Positions 44,104 to 52,792 of a stretch of DNA of 64,000 nt are shown in pieces. The position numbers and the translations under genes were made by a program. This DNA is from BOG-931 sp963781725 (GTDB lineage: Bacteria; Pseudomonadota; Alphaproteobacteria; Rhizobiales; Xanthobacteraceae): contig CAWAGV010000002.1 of assembly GCA_963781725.1 (NCBI GenBank), positions 2,294,001 to 2,358,000 on the forward strand, read 5' to 3'. Position 1 is the first letter of the stretch. The number at the start of each line of letters is the position of its first letter. The notes below the pieces were generated by a model, which saw only the letters and a program-made list of their open reading frames with translations, was not told where the DNA came from and searched no databases.

Positions 44104-45336
44104 ATGACCGCCGTCGCCAGCCACAACATCAAATTCCTCAGCCATAGCGACCAGGGCGGCCGCGGCGATGGCGTGCAGGTGATGGTCAACAAGGGCTTCG
44201 CCTATGTCGGCCACGGCTTTTCTAATGGCATCACCATCATCGACGTACGCGATCCGAAGAACCCGAAGACGGTCAATTTTCTGCCATGCCCGCCCAACAC
44301 CCGCGCACATCATCTGCAAACCGCCACTCATGAAAAATTTGGCGACCTGTTGCTGGCGGTGAACGGCCCGAGTGTCTGGACCATGCAGGTCAGTCAGGAA
44401 TCGTACTTCACCGGCACGTCCGGGGATGCGCTGAAGGGTCAGCAGTTCACCAGCGGGTTGCGGATCTACGATCTTACGAAGCCGGAGGCGCCGCGCGAGA
44501 TCGCGTTTCTGCCGCTCGGCGGCCTCGGTCCGCATCGCATCTGGTATGTCGGCGAGCGCTATGCCTACCTCTCCGTGCATCTGCCGGAATTCACCGACCA
44601 CATCCTCGTGATCGTCGACATGGCGGAGCCAACCAGGCCGCAAGTCGTCGGCAAGTTCTGGCTGCCGGGCATGAACAAAGCCGCGGGTGAGACGCCTAGC
44701 TGGCCGCAGGGCAGGCGCTATGCATTGCATCACGGTCTGGTTGCAGGAAATCTTATCTACAGCGCGTGGCGCGACGGCGGACTTGCCATTGTCGATGTCG
44801 GCGACCCGGCAAAACCGAAGCTCGTCAGTCATCGCAACTGGGATCCGCCGTTCGGCGGCGGCACCCACTCGCCGCTGCCGTTGCCGGACCGCAATCTGCT
44901 GGTCGTCGCCGACGAGGCCAACTTCGCCGATTGCAGCAAGGGCCTTCGCCACATCTGGACCCTCGACGTGCGCGAGCCGTCGAATCCGGTCAGCATCTCG
45001 ACGATGCCGATCCCCGACGAGACCGACTACTGCAAAAAGGGCGGCAACTTCGGTCCGCATAATCTTTGGGAAAACCGCCCGGGCGCGCTGCAAAGCTCGC
45101 GCTTCATCTTCGCCACCCTGCACAACGCCGGCGTGCGTGTTTACGACATCCAGAATCCGTTTGCGCCGCGCGAAGCTGCCTATTTCGTGCCGCCGGCGCC
45201 GGCGCGCATGTTCGATCCGCGGCCAAACCGGCCTCAGGTGATCCAGTCCTGCGATTGCTACGTCGACGCGCAAGGCGTGATGTATCTCACCGATTCCAAC
45301 GCCGGCCTGTACATCCTGCAATTCGAAGGCGCGTAA
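44104..45336 (+). CDS. LVIVD-repeat beta-propeller protein
   Basis: A 410-residue protein with LVIVD-type blades: FAYVGHGFSNGITIIDVRDP, GLRIYDLTKPEAPREIAF, ILVIVDMAEPTRPQVVGK, GLAIVDVGDPAKPKLVSH, HIWTLDVREPSNPVSIST, GVRVYDIQNPFAPREAAY and GLYILQF. The family often lies at the cell surface, but no signal peptide is seen here. Several conserved His/Asp residues (THSPLPLPDRN, FGPHNLWENRP) hint at metal or ligand binding. ATG 44104 follows GGGAGGA. The upstream propeller gene is divergent; a REPIN-type palindrome follows. Confidence 0.82.
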   Translation: MTAVASHNIKFLSHSDQGGRGDGVQVMVNKGFAYVGHGFSNGITIIDVRDPKNPKTVNFLPCPPNTRAHHLQTATHEKFGDLLLAVNGPSVWTMQVSQESYFTGTSGDALKGQQFTSGLRIYDLTKPEAPREIAFLPLGGLGPHRIWYVGERYAYLSVHLPEFTDHILVIVDMAEPTRPQVVGKFWLPGMNKAAGETPSWPQGRRYALHHGLVAGNLIYSAWRDGGLAIVDVGDPAKPKLVSHRNWDPPFGGGTHSPLPLPDRNLLVVADEANFADCSKGLRHIWTLDVREPSNPVSISTMPIPDETDYCKKGGNFGPHNLWENRPGALQSSRFIFATLHNAGVRVYDIQNPFAPREAAYFVPPAPARMFDPRPNRPQVIQSCDCYVDAQGVMYLTDSNAGLYILQFEGA

Positions 45337-45343
45337 CGAATTG

Positions 45344-45415
45344 ACCGCTCATTCCCGCGCAAGCGGGAATCCAGAAAATTTTCGCTGGGTTCCCGCTTTC
45401 GCGGGAACGAGCGGT
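45344..45415. repeat. REPIN-like double-hairpin palindrome
   Basis: Two inverted copies of a hairpin: ACCGCTC-ATTCCCGC-GCAA-GCGGGAAT and TTCCCGC-TTTC-GCGGGAA-CGAGCGGT around CCAGAAAATTTTCGCTGG. The whole 72 bp folds on itself, and each half also folds alone. The ATTCCCGC/GCGGGAAT core is a common proteobacterial REP type. It lies between the LVIVD gene and the MFS gene. Confidence 0.7.
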
Positions 45416-45508
45416 ACATGGTTGCATCTGCATTGACAGGGGGATGCTGCCCCACCACACTCCGCTCCGATTAGAGCCGCACAAGCGGCCATCGGGGAGG
45501 GGACTACA

Positions 45509-46873
45509 ATGGCGCAAACAGTCGAGGCATTTGTCGGCAATGCTTTGGACGGGGCGAAAATCTCGCCACTCCATCGCAAGGTCATCGCGCTGATCGCGGC
45601 CGGCTATTTCTGCGACGTCATCGACTTCACGATCTACGGCGCGCTGGTGCCGTTCATCATCAAGTCCGGCTTCGGCGCCGCCGCCGACGCTGCCTGGATC
45701 GGCAGCGCCACCATTTTCGGCATTGCGCTCGGCACCGCAGGCCAGGGCGAATTGTCGGACCGCTTCGGCCGCCGCTTCATCTATCAATTCAACCTGCTGG
45801 TGTTCGGCATCTTCACGATTCTCGGCGCGCTGGCGCCGTCGGTGACGCTGCTTGTCATCTGCCGGTTCATCGCCGGGCTCGGCCTCGGCGCCGAGCAGCC
45901 GCTCGCCTTCACCTACGCCGGCGAATATGCGCCGAAGGCGATCCGCGGCCGCATCCTCGCGATCGTGCATTTTATCGGCGGCGCCTGCGTCTGGCCGATA
46001 GGCACGGCGCTGGTGCTGGGCTTCAGCGCCTACTACTCCGCAGGCGACGCGGCGTCGGCCGCTTATGTCTGGCGCAGCGTGTGGATCCTGATCGGCGTGC
46101 TGGCGCTGATCGTCTGGGTGTTCCGCTTCACGCTGCCGGAATCGCCGCGTTATCTGGCGACCCACGGCCGCGGCGACGAGGCGGTCAAGGTGCTCGCCCG
46201 GCTTGGCATCGCCGGACCCACGGAAACGCTCTCGACGGATGCGGCGAGCAACACCAAGAGCGACCCGTTCAGCGTCGTGTTCTCGAAGTTCCCGCGCCGC
46301 GTCATCGCCGGCATGATCTGCTTCACGGCGTTCTTCGGCATCGCCATCGGCTTCACCGCCTGGCTGCCGAACATCATGAATGCCAAGGGCTTCAGCATCA
46401 CCAAGTCGCTGCAATACACGCTGGCGATGAACTTCGCGGTGCCGTGCGCCAGCCTCTTCATGATGTACGCACTCGACAAGTTCGGCCGCAAGATCACGGC
46501 GATCTGCACGTTCATCCTGGCCGGCGTGATGGCGATGTTTTTTGCCAGTGCCGAGACGGCGACCGAACTCATCATCGTCGGCTTCATCATGTTCTTCTTC
46601 GTTCAGGTCGCCGGAAATTCGATGCAGATCTTCGCGTCGGAAGTGTTCCCGACCAATGCGCGCGCCTCGGGCTTCGGCTGGGCCGCGGGCGTTGGCCGTC
46701 TCGCCACGGCGTTCATCATGCCGACCATCCTATGGGTGCAGAACGGCTTTGGATTGCCGACGGTGTTTGCCTGCCTCGCGGCGTTGCTGTTCATCGCCGC
46801 CATTTCGGTGACGCAGCTCGGGCCGGAAGCGAGGCTGAAGAGCCTCGATGAGATCGCGCCGCCGACCGGCTAA
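45509..46873 (+). CDS. MFS transporter (sugar/metabolite:H+ symporter family)
   Basis: A 454-residue 12-segment inner-membrane carrier. Signatures are GQGELSDRFGRRFIYQFN (loop 2-3), RFIAGLGLGAEQPLAFTYAG and EYAPKAIRGR (segments 4-5), FTLPESPRYLATHGRGDEA (loop 6-7), and EVFPTNARASGFGW in the second half. These mark the metabolite/H+ symporter type that carries organic acids or sugars. The ATG follows GGGGAGGGGAC. A terminator stands 27 bp after the stop. Confidence 0.9.
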   Translation: MAQTVEAFVGNALDGAKISPLHRKVIALIAAGYFCDVIDFTIYGALVPFIIKSGFGAAADAAWIGSATIFGIALGTAGQGELSDRFGRRFIYQFNLLVFGIFTILGALAPSVTLLVICRFIAGLGLGAEQPLAFTYAGEYAPKAIRGRILAIVHFIGGACVWPIGTALVLGFSAYYSAGDAASAAYVWRSVWILIGVLALIVWVFRFTLPESPRYLATHGRGDEAVKVLARLGIAGPTETLSTDAASNTKSDPFSVVFSKFPRRVIAGMICFTAFFGIAIGFTAWLPNIMNAKGFSITKSLQYTLAMNFAVPCASLFMMYALDKFGRKITAICTFILAGVMAMFFASAETATELIIVGFIMFFFVQVAGNSMQIFASEVFPTNARASGFGWAAGVGRLATAFIMPTILWVQNGFGLPTVFACLAALLFIAAISVTQLGPEARLKSLDEIAPPTG

Positions 46874-46899
46874 GGCACGATCCGCACCATAAGAATGTG

Positions 46900-46933
46900 A
46901 AGGGCGCGCCTGCGGGTGCGCCCTTTTCGTTTC
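46900..46933 (+). terminator. rho-independent terminator after the MFS gene
   Basis: AAGGGCGC and GCGCCCTT make an 8-bp stem with a 10-base loop, followed by TTCGTTTC. It is placed between convergent genes (46873 and 46945). The opposite strand lacks a T-run, so it mainly serves the plus strand. Confidence 0.7.
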
Positions 46934-46944
46934 ACGCGCCGAAT

Positions 46945-48513
46945 TTATTCCGCGGCAGAGGCGGGCTGGAGGCCGGCCATGATGCCGGGCGACAAATACG
47001 CCCCCTGACGCAGCAGTTCCCGCTGGATCGTCCGCACGTCGAGATCGCGCGGCCGGATATTCGCGTTGGCGGCCAGCGCCGCCGCCACGCCGGCAGCCTG
47101 GCCGCTGAGCCAGCACTGCGGAATTTCGCGCAGGAACGTATGCGAGTTCGGATCGCAGGAGATGTGGCGTCCGGCGCCGAGAATGTTGTCGCGCGTTTGC
47201 GGCACCAGCGCGCCGTAAGGCACCGAGATATTCGGCGTCTTCGGCGACAGCGATGTCGAGACGCCGATCTCGTCGTCCCAGACGTGGCCGCTGTCCCATT
47301 GCCGGCGCGTCACCTTGCGCAGGCCGGTGAGGCGGCGGCTGTGGCGTACGCCGATCTGCGGCGCGCCGAGCATCAGGAAAGCATTGGCGAAACCCGGCGC
47401 GGTCTTGCGATAGACATCAAGGTGTCCAACCGCGAGTTCGCGCGAGCGCAACTCGACCGTGGTGAGATCCTCGACGTCGACGGCGCTATAACCGGCGAGC
47501 CGCGGCCCCATGAACAGGGCAACATCGTTGCGCCACGACACGAACGGCTTCTCGAAAAATTTCAGCTGCTCACGGCCGTGCGCCATGAAGGCGGCAAAGG
47601 CGTCCGGCTCGTTGGCGCGGAACGACAGCCAGCGTTCCATGTCGACCCCGCCGATCAGGAACGCGGTGTTCATGCAATGATGGATGTCGCCTTCGTCGAT
47701 ATCGGATTCGCAGGCGGCGCCGGACCGCGCGATCAGGTCGGCGTCGCCGGTGGTGTCCACCGTGACCTTGGCGAGAACGGCGTGGCGGCCCTCTTTGCTC
47801 TCGAAGATCGCGCCCCTGATCGTGTTGTCTTCGACAATCGGTGCGGCGCACCAGGCGTGAAGCAGCAACCGGACCTTCGCCTCCACCGTCATCCGCATCG
47901 ACAGCGTCTTGAGCGCTTCGGGATCGATCGTCGGCGACCAGGTGACGATACCGTGATAGGCGGCGGTGCGCTGCGTCCAATAGGCCGCGGTCGCTGCATC
48001 GCGGTTGCCCCAGTCGGCGCGCGGTGGGCCCTGGATCGCATCGTCCGGCAGCCGGTCGATGATTTCTTCGGCAAGGCCGCGAATGATGTGCCGGCCGGAC
48101 CAGTCGGTCATGCGATCGATCCAGATCACGAGACCGCCGGTCGAAAGCCCGCCGAGATGGTTGTAGCGCTCGGCCAGCATCACATCGGCGCCGAGCCGCG
48201 CCGCCGCGATCGCCGCCGTCGTGCCGGCCGGACCGCCGCCGACGACCAGGACATCGGTCTCGGCGAAAACTGGAATGTCGCGCGCCGCCTCGTGAACGGT
48301 TTTGCCGGGCCGCGACCGCCGCATCCGGTCGCGCCCGCTGAACAGCTCGATGCCCTGCGCCGCGCCGATGCTGCTCGAATAATTGCCGCTGCCCGGCGGC
48401 TCGCGGAAGATTTCGCTCTCCCGAACCGCGCGGCCAACGGGGGCAGCGTCTTTGTCTTTGCTCTTATCTTGGCCCTTATCCTGGCCTTTATCCTCGCCCT
48501 TATCTTGGGTCAT
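46945..48513 (-). CDS. FAD-dependent oxidoreductase (FAD_oxidored family)
   Basis: A 522-residue flavoprotein. The N-terminus is a charged repeat (DKGQDKGQDKSKDKD) from 12-bp DNA units. The FAD-binding fold follows with VLVVGGGPAGTTAAIAAARL near residues 85-105, NHLGGLSTGG near 118, and a second nucleotide-fold part VDTTGDADLIARSGA near 255. The end NILGAGRHISCDPNSHT and GQAAGVAAALA complete the FAD site. Relatives oxidise or isomerise carbohydrate or steroid-like substrates; function is unknown. ATG 48513 is chosen as the first plausible start after the highly basic upstream stretch. Confidence 0.85.
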   Translation of the reverse strand: MTQDKGEDKGQDKGQDKSKDKDAAPVGRAVRESEIFREPPGSGNYSSSIGAAQGIELFSGRDRMRRSRPGKTVHEAARDIPVFAETDVLVVGGGPAGTTAAIAAARLGADVMLAERYNHLGGLSTGGLVIWIDRMTDWSGRHIIRGLAEEIIDRLPDDAIQGPPRADWGNRDAATAAYWTQRTAAYHGIVTWSPTIDPEALKTLSMRMTVEAKVRLLLHAWCAAPIVEDNTIRGAIFESKEGRHAVLAKVTVDTTGDADLIARSGAACESDIDEGDIHHCMNTAFLIGGVDMERWLSFRANEPDAFAAFMAHGREQLKFFEKPFVSWRNDVALFMGPRLAGYSAVDVEDLTTVELRSRELAVGHLDVYRKTAPGFANAFLMLGAPQIGVRHSRRLTGLRKVTRRQWDSGHVWDDEIGVSTSLSPKTPNISVPYGALVPQTRDNILGAGRHISCDPNSHTFLREIPQCWLSGQAAGVAAALAANANIRPRDLDVRTIQRELLRQGAYLSPGIMAGLQPASAAE

Positions 48514-48554
48514 GCGCGCAGCATAGGCGCAGGGCGTCTTGGTGAAAACCGGCC

Positions 48555-50345
48555 TCAGCCGCGCCAGTAGCGGTCTTCCCAGCTTCGCGACAGCCGCATG
48601 GCGGTGAGGATCAGACCGGCCATCGAATAGGTCTGCGGGAAGTTGCCCCACAGCGCGCCGGTTTTCGGATCGACGTCTTCGGACAGCAATCCGTAGCGGT
48701 TGCGGTGATTGAGCGCGTCGGCGAACAGGTCGCGCGCCGCGTCGCGGCGGTTGAGCGACCACAGCGCATCGATCAGCCAGAACCGGCAGATGAGGAACGC
48801 CGTCACCGGCATGCCGAAGTCGTCTTCGGCGATGTAGCGCAGCATGTGCTTCTCGCGCATCAGCTCGCGCTCCATGGCGGCGACGGTCGACGCGAAGCGC
48901 GGATCGTCGACCTCGACGACGCCGAGATCGGCCAGCAGCAGCACGCTGGCGTCGAGATCGTCGGAGCCGAAGGCCGCGGTGAACGCGCCGCGCTTTTCGT
49001 TCCAGGCGCCGTCGAGCAGTGCGGCATGGATCGGCTCGGCGATCGAATTCCAGTATTTGGCGCGGTCGTTGAGGCCGATACGGTTGGCGATCGCGGCGAG
49101 CCGCTGGCAACCGGCCCAGCACATCGCCGCGGAGTGGGTGTGGATGCGCGAGCGGCCGCGATATTCCCAGATGCCGGCATCGGGCTCGAGCGCCTTGCGC
49201 GCGGCGCGGTCGCCGAGCGTTTCCAGCAGGCGGAACAGGCCCTCATCGCCGGGCCGCGGCAGGCGCCGGTCGAAGAACATCGGCATCGCGGCGAGGATGA
49301 CGCTGCCATAGGCGTCGTGCTGGATCTGATCCACCGCGGCGTTGCCGACCCGCACCGGGCCGTCGCCGCGATAGCCTTCGAGGTCCGGCGCGACCCATTC
49401 CTCGATGCTGTTGGTCGGCACCACGCTGTAAACCGGGCGCAGCTCGTGGTCCGACTTCGACGCGATCGACAGCGTGAAGGAAATGAACTCTTCCATGGTG
49501 CGCGTCGCACCGATGCGGTTGAGCGCCTGCACGACGAAGTAGGCGTCGCGCAGCCAGCAATAGCGGTAATCCCAGGTCCGGCCGGTCGCCGGCGCCTCGG
49601 GGATCGACGTGGTGTGGGCGGCGATCACGCCGCCGGTCTCGTCGAAGTTCGACAGCTTCAGCGTGATGGCGGCGCGGATGATGGCGTCCTGCCAGTCGTA
49701 CGAGATCGACAGGCGGCGCACCCATTCCATCCAGTAGTCGTGGGTGCGCTCGACGAATTCGCGGCAAGTGGTCTGGAGGTCGCCGGGAAACGGCTCGTCG
49801 GGGCCGAACACCAGATGCAGCGGCCGCGTCACCACGAGCGGCGATTCGCTTTCAATGAGCGATAGCGGTGCGTCCGTGGTCAGGCGGATCGCGGTGGAAT
49901 CGCTGGCGAAGCGCATGTGATTGCTGCCGAGCGACCGGCTTTTCATCGGCTTGCCGTAGTCGCAGGTCGGCCGCATCCGGATGGTGATACGCGGCAGTCC
50001 GGCGACCGGTTCGATGATGCGGTAAAGCTGCGGCGGCTTGAACACGCGCCCGTATTGGCGAAAGCGCGGAATGAAATCGGTGATCCGCACCTTGCCGCCG
50101 TGGCTGTCGGTCAGCTCGGTCGTGACGATGGCGGTGTTGCGCACATATTCCGATTTGTAGTCCACCATGTCGTCGAGCACGACGTCGGAAAATCCTTTTT
50201 CCTCCTTGCCGGACACCAGCCGGCAGAAGATTGGATCGCCGTCGAAGCGCGGATAGCACCACCAGACCAGCCGCGAGCATGGGTCGACCAGTGCCGCCAT
50301 GCGGCCATTGCCGAGAACGGCGAGATCAAGCCCGTGATCTTTCAT
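48555..50345 (-). CDS. GH15 glycoside hydrolase (glucoamylase/trehalase-like)
   Basis: A 596-residue enzyme: the N-terminal beta domain begins DLAVLGNGRMAALVDPCSRL and WWCYPRFDGDPIF, and the (alpha/alpha)6 barrel has RTWDYRYCWLRDAYFVVQAL, GIWEYRG (catalytic Glu) and ICRFWLIDALWSL with GNFPQTYSMAGLI. It is a full-length paralogue of the broken GH15 at 37650. Its start overlaps otsB by 4 bp (ATGA), so trehalose-6-phosphate dephosphorylation and glucan/trehalose hydrolysis are co-expressed. Whether it cleaves trehalose or maltooligosaccharides is not decided by sequence. Confidence 0.9.
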   Translation of the reverse strand: MKDHGLDLAVLGNGRMAALVDPCSRLVWWCYPRFDGDPIFCRLVSGKEEKGFSDVVLDDMVDYKSEYVRNTAIVTTELTDSHGGKVRITDFIPRFRQYGRVFKPPQLYRIIEPVAGLPRITIRMRPTCDYGKPMKSRSLGSNHMRFASDSTAIRLTTDAPLSLIESESPLVVTRPLHLVFGPDEPFPGDLQTTCREFVERTHDYWMEWVRRLSISYDWQDAIIRAAITLKLSNFDETGGVIAAHTTSIPEAPATGRTWDYRYCWLRDAYFVVQALNRIGATRTMEEFISFTLSIASKSDHELRPVYSVVPTNSIEEWVAPDLEGYRGDGPVRVGNAAVDQIQHDAYGSVILAAMPMFFDRRLPRPGDEGLFRLLETLGDRAARKALEPDAGIWEYRGRSRIHTHSAAMCWAGCQRLAAIANRIGLNDRAKYWNSIAEPIHAALLDGAWNEKRGAFTAAFGSDDLDASVLLLADLGVVEVDDPRFASTVAAMERELMREKHMLRYIAEDDFGMPVTAFLICRFWLIDALWSLNRRDAARDLFADALNHRNRYGLLSEDVDPKTGALWGNFPQTYSMAGLILTAMRLSRSWEDRYWRG

Positions 50346-51103
50346 CGCGCTGCGCCTGCGGCCTCATCCGCGACATGCGCCAGCCACGCGCGCACGGATT
50401 CCGGTTTCTCGAAATGCCCGTTGACCTCGGCGGCGATACGGCCGACCGAGAATCCCAAGCCGCCGAATTTGGAAATCGTGCCAAACACCGGCACGTCGGT
50501 GACATCGTCGCCGATAAAAATCGGATTGCGGCCGGCAAATGGCGGAAGGGTCATCAGGTCGGCGACCGCGTTCGCCTTGTTTACGCCCGCCGCCTTGATC
50601 TCGATGACGAACTTGCCGGGCAGGATTTCGACCGAGTTCGGCGTCGCGCCGTTGCAGATCGTTTCGACCGCGCTGCGCAACGCCTCGCCTTTTTCCGGCG
50701 CGAGGCGATAGTGCAGCGCCAGCGAATAGCCCTTGTCCTCGGCAAGGATGCCGGGACCGAGCTCGGTTACGCCGGCGAGCCTGCGCCGCAAGGTGGCGCT
50801 GAGCGGCGCGACACGCGCAATCGGCGCGGCGCCGGCGGCGGTGCGCATTTCCGCGCCGTGACCGCCGATCGCGGCGAGTTCCAGCGGCGAAAAAATCAGG
50901 TCGATGTCGTTGAGCGGGCGGCCGGACACCAGCGCCACCGCGCCGTCGGTGAGGCGATCGAGCAGCGCCAGCGTGCGGCGCAGGTCGGGCGGCACCCACA
51001 CCTGCTGCGGCGAGGGCGCGAGATCGAGGATGGTGCCGTCGATATCGAGCAGAATTGCGCATTTCCGCAAATCCGGAACGAGCGAAATTTCCGAAAGCTC
51101 CAT
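50342..51103 (-). CDS. otsB: trehalose-6-phosphate phosphatase OtsB
   Basis: A 253-residue HAD-superfamily phosphatase. Motif I DIDGT gives D20 (nucleophile), D22 and T24; motif II is VSGRPLNDI; motif III/IV is KANAVADLM and FIGDDVTD. The cap domain lies between (about 105-180). It removes phosphate from trehalose 6-phosphate made by OtsA. The start is uncertain: ATG 51103 fits family length; GTG 51136 or TTG 51169 would add 11 or 22 residues. It lies between the MFS gene (51153-52688) and GH15, and overlaps GH15 by 4 bp. Confidence 0.9.
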   Translation of the reverse strand: MELSEISLVPDLRKCAILLDIDGTILDLAPSPQQVWVPPDLRRTLALLDRLTDGAVALVSGRPLNDIDLIFSPLELAAIGGHGAEMRTAAGAAPIARVAPLSATLRRRLAGVTELGPGILAEDKGYSLALHYRLAPEKGEALRSAVETICNGATPNSVEILPGKFVIEIKAAGVNKANAVADLMTLPPFAGRNPIFIGDDVTDVPVFGTISKFGGLGFSVGRIAAEVNGHFEKPESVRAWLAHVADEAAGAAR

Positions 51104-51152
51104 GTCGAGGTCCAAAATCTCAGTGGCAATATTCACGTTGGATATCCGTTTT

Positions 51153-52688
51153 TCAGTCGATGATTGCAAGCGGGCGGCTCAAGGCTTCGAGCGGCTGGCG
51201 CTCCGCATTGACGCCCCAGATCGCTTCGGCAAGCGCGGCGATGCCCATCAGGATCGCGCCTGCCACGTAGCCCATGGCGACGCTGGCGCGCGAGCCGGTG
51301 CCGATCAGGGCGCCGAACAGCAGCGGCCCGGCGATGCCGCCGACGCCGGTACCGATGGCAAAGAAGAACGCGATGGCGAGGGCGCGAATCTCAAGCGGAA
51401 AAATCTCGCCCACCGTCAGATAGGCCGAGCTCGCCGCCGCCGAAGCAAAGAAGAACACGACCATCCAGGCAACGGTGAGTGATGACGCGGTGAGCAGGTC
51501 TGCGTTGAACAGATACGCGGTCACCGTCAGCATCACGCCGGAGAGCGCGTAGGTCGAGGCGATCATGATCTTGCGTCCGACAGTGTCGAACAGCCGCCCG
51601 AGCAGAAGCGGCCCGAGCAGATTGCCGAGCGCGAACGGCAAGATGTACCAGCCAACCTGATCGGACGGCGTGTGATAGAAATCGGTGAGGATCAGCGCAT
51701 AGGTAAAGAAGATCGCGTTGTAGAAGAACGCCTGCGCCGCCATCAGCGTCAGCCCGACGAGTGTTCGCCGGCGATAGGTGCCAAACAGGGCGTGCGCCAC
51801 CTCGCGAAGCGGCGTGTGATCGCGCATCCGCAACTTTATCTTTGGCAGGCGAGCGGAGCGCGCATTGGGGAATGCCGCCTCGATATCGCTGACGGTTTTT
51901 TCCGCTTGTTGTGGAAAGCCGTGGGTGACGAGCCAGCGCGGGCTTTCCGGAATCCAGATGCGCATTATGAGAATAATGAGTCCAATGATCGCGCCGATCA
52001 GGAATGCGAGCCGCCAGCCCAGCGCGGGGTTTATGATCGTGGGATCGAGCAGGATGAGCGAACCGCCCGCACCCATGGCCGCGCCAATCCAGAAACTGCC
52101 GTTGATCAGCAGATCCGTCCAGCCGCGCAGCCGTGCCGGTATGAGTTCCTGGATTGTCGAATTGATGGCGGTGTATTCGCCGCCGATACCGGCGCCGGTG
52201 AGGAACCGGAACAGCAAAAAGCTCCAGACGTCCCAGGACAGCCCGGTGGCCGCGGTCGCGGCCAGATAGACCGTCACCGTGACCGTGAACAGCTTTTTGC
52301 GGCCCAAACGATCGGTCAACCAGCCGAAAAAGAGCGCCCCGGAGACGGCGCCGGCGAGATAGCAGCTTCCGGCAAGGCCGACCTGCGCGTTGCTCAAGCC
52401 CAGTGCGGTGCCCTGCTTGAGTTCACCCGCCAATGCGCCGGCCAGCGTGACCTCGAGACCGTCGAGAATCCAGGTGATGCCGAGCGCGACGATCACGAGA
52501 AGATGAAAGCGCCCGAACGGCAGGGCATCGAGCCGGGACGGGATGTCGGTCTCGGTTACGGCAGCCGGTTGCGCCCCTTGTTGCGCCATTTGGCCGGCGG
52601 CAGCCGGCGAAAGGCGGCGCGAAGCGAACGGCGCGGCACCGAAAGCTGTATCTGCGTCCGGCGCTGCGTGCCGTTCGGAAAAGACCAT
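51153..52688 (-). CDS. MFS transporter (sugar porter-like)
   Basis: A 511-residue inner-membrane carrier with a long N-terminal tail (about 55 residues) before the first of 12 segments. Signatures are FFGWLTDRLGRKKLFTVTV, FLTGAGIGGEYTAINSTIQE and RLRGWTDLLINGSFW, WIPESPRWLVTHGFPQQAEK, LLLGRLFDTVGRKIM, and EIFPLEIRALAIAFFFA. ATG 52688 is the first normal start. It is the first gene of the MFS-otsB-GH15 operon, so it may move trehalose, glucose or a related solute; this is inference from context. Confidence 0.88.
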   Translation of the reverse strand: MVFSERHAAPDADTAFGAAPFASRRLSPAAAGQMAQQGAQPAAVTETDIPSRLDALPFGRFHLLVIVALGITWILDGLEVTLAGALAGELKQGTALGLSNAQVGLAGSCYLAGAVSGALFFGWLTDRLGRKKLFTVTVTVYLAATAATGLSWDVWSFLLFRFLTGAGIGGEYTAINSTIQELIPARLRGWTDLLINGSFWIGAAMGAGGSLILLDPTIINPALGWRLAFLIGAIIGLIILIMRIWIPESPRWLVTHGFPQQAEKTVSDIEAAFPNARSARLPKIKLRMRDHTPLREVAHALFGTYRRRTLVGLTLMAAQAFFYNAIFFTYALILTDFYHTPSDQVGWYILPFALGNLLGPLLLGRLFDTVGRKIMIASTYALSGVMLTVTAYLFNADLLTASSLTVAWMVVFFFASAAASSAYLTVGEIFPLEIRALAIAFFFAIGTGVGGIAGPLLFGALIGTGSRASVAMGYVAGAILMGIAALAEAIWGVNAERQPLEALSRPLAIID

Positions 52689-52792
52689 GTCTGTATGCCG
52701 CAAGTCTGAATGCCGCAAAGCCCGGGCTACGCGGGTTAACGCCTTGTACGGTCAGGTGTTCCGGCGGCAGCCGGCGGTTTTCGCGGCAAACG

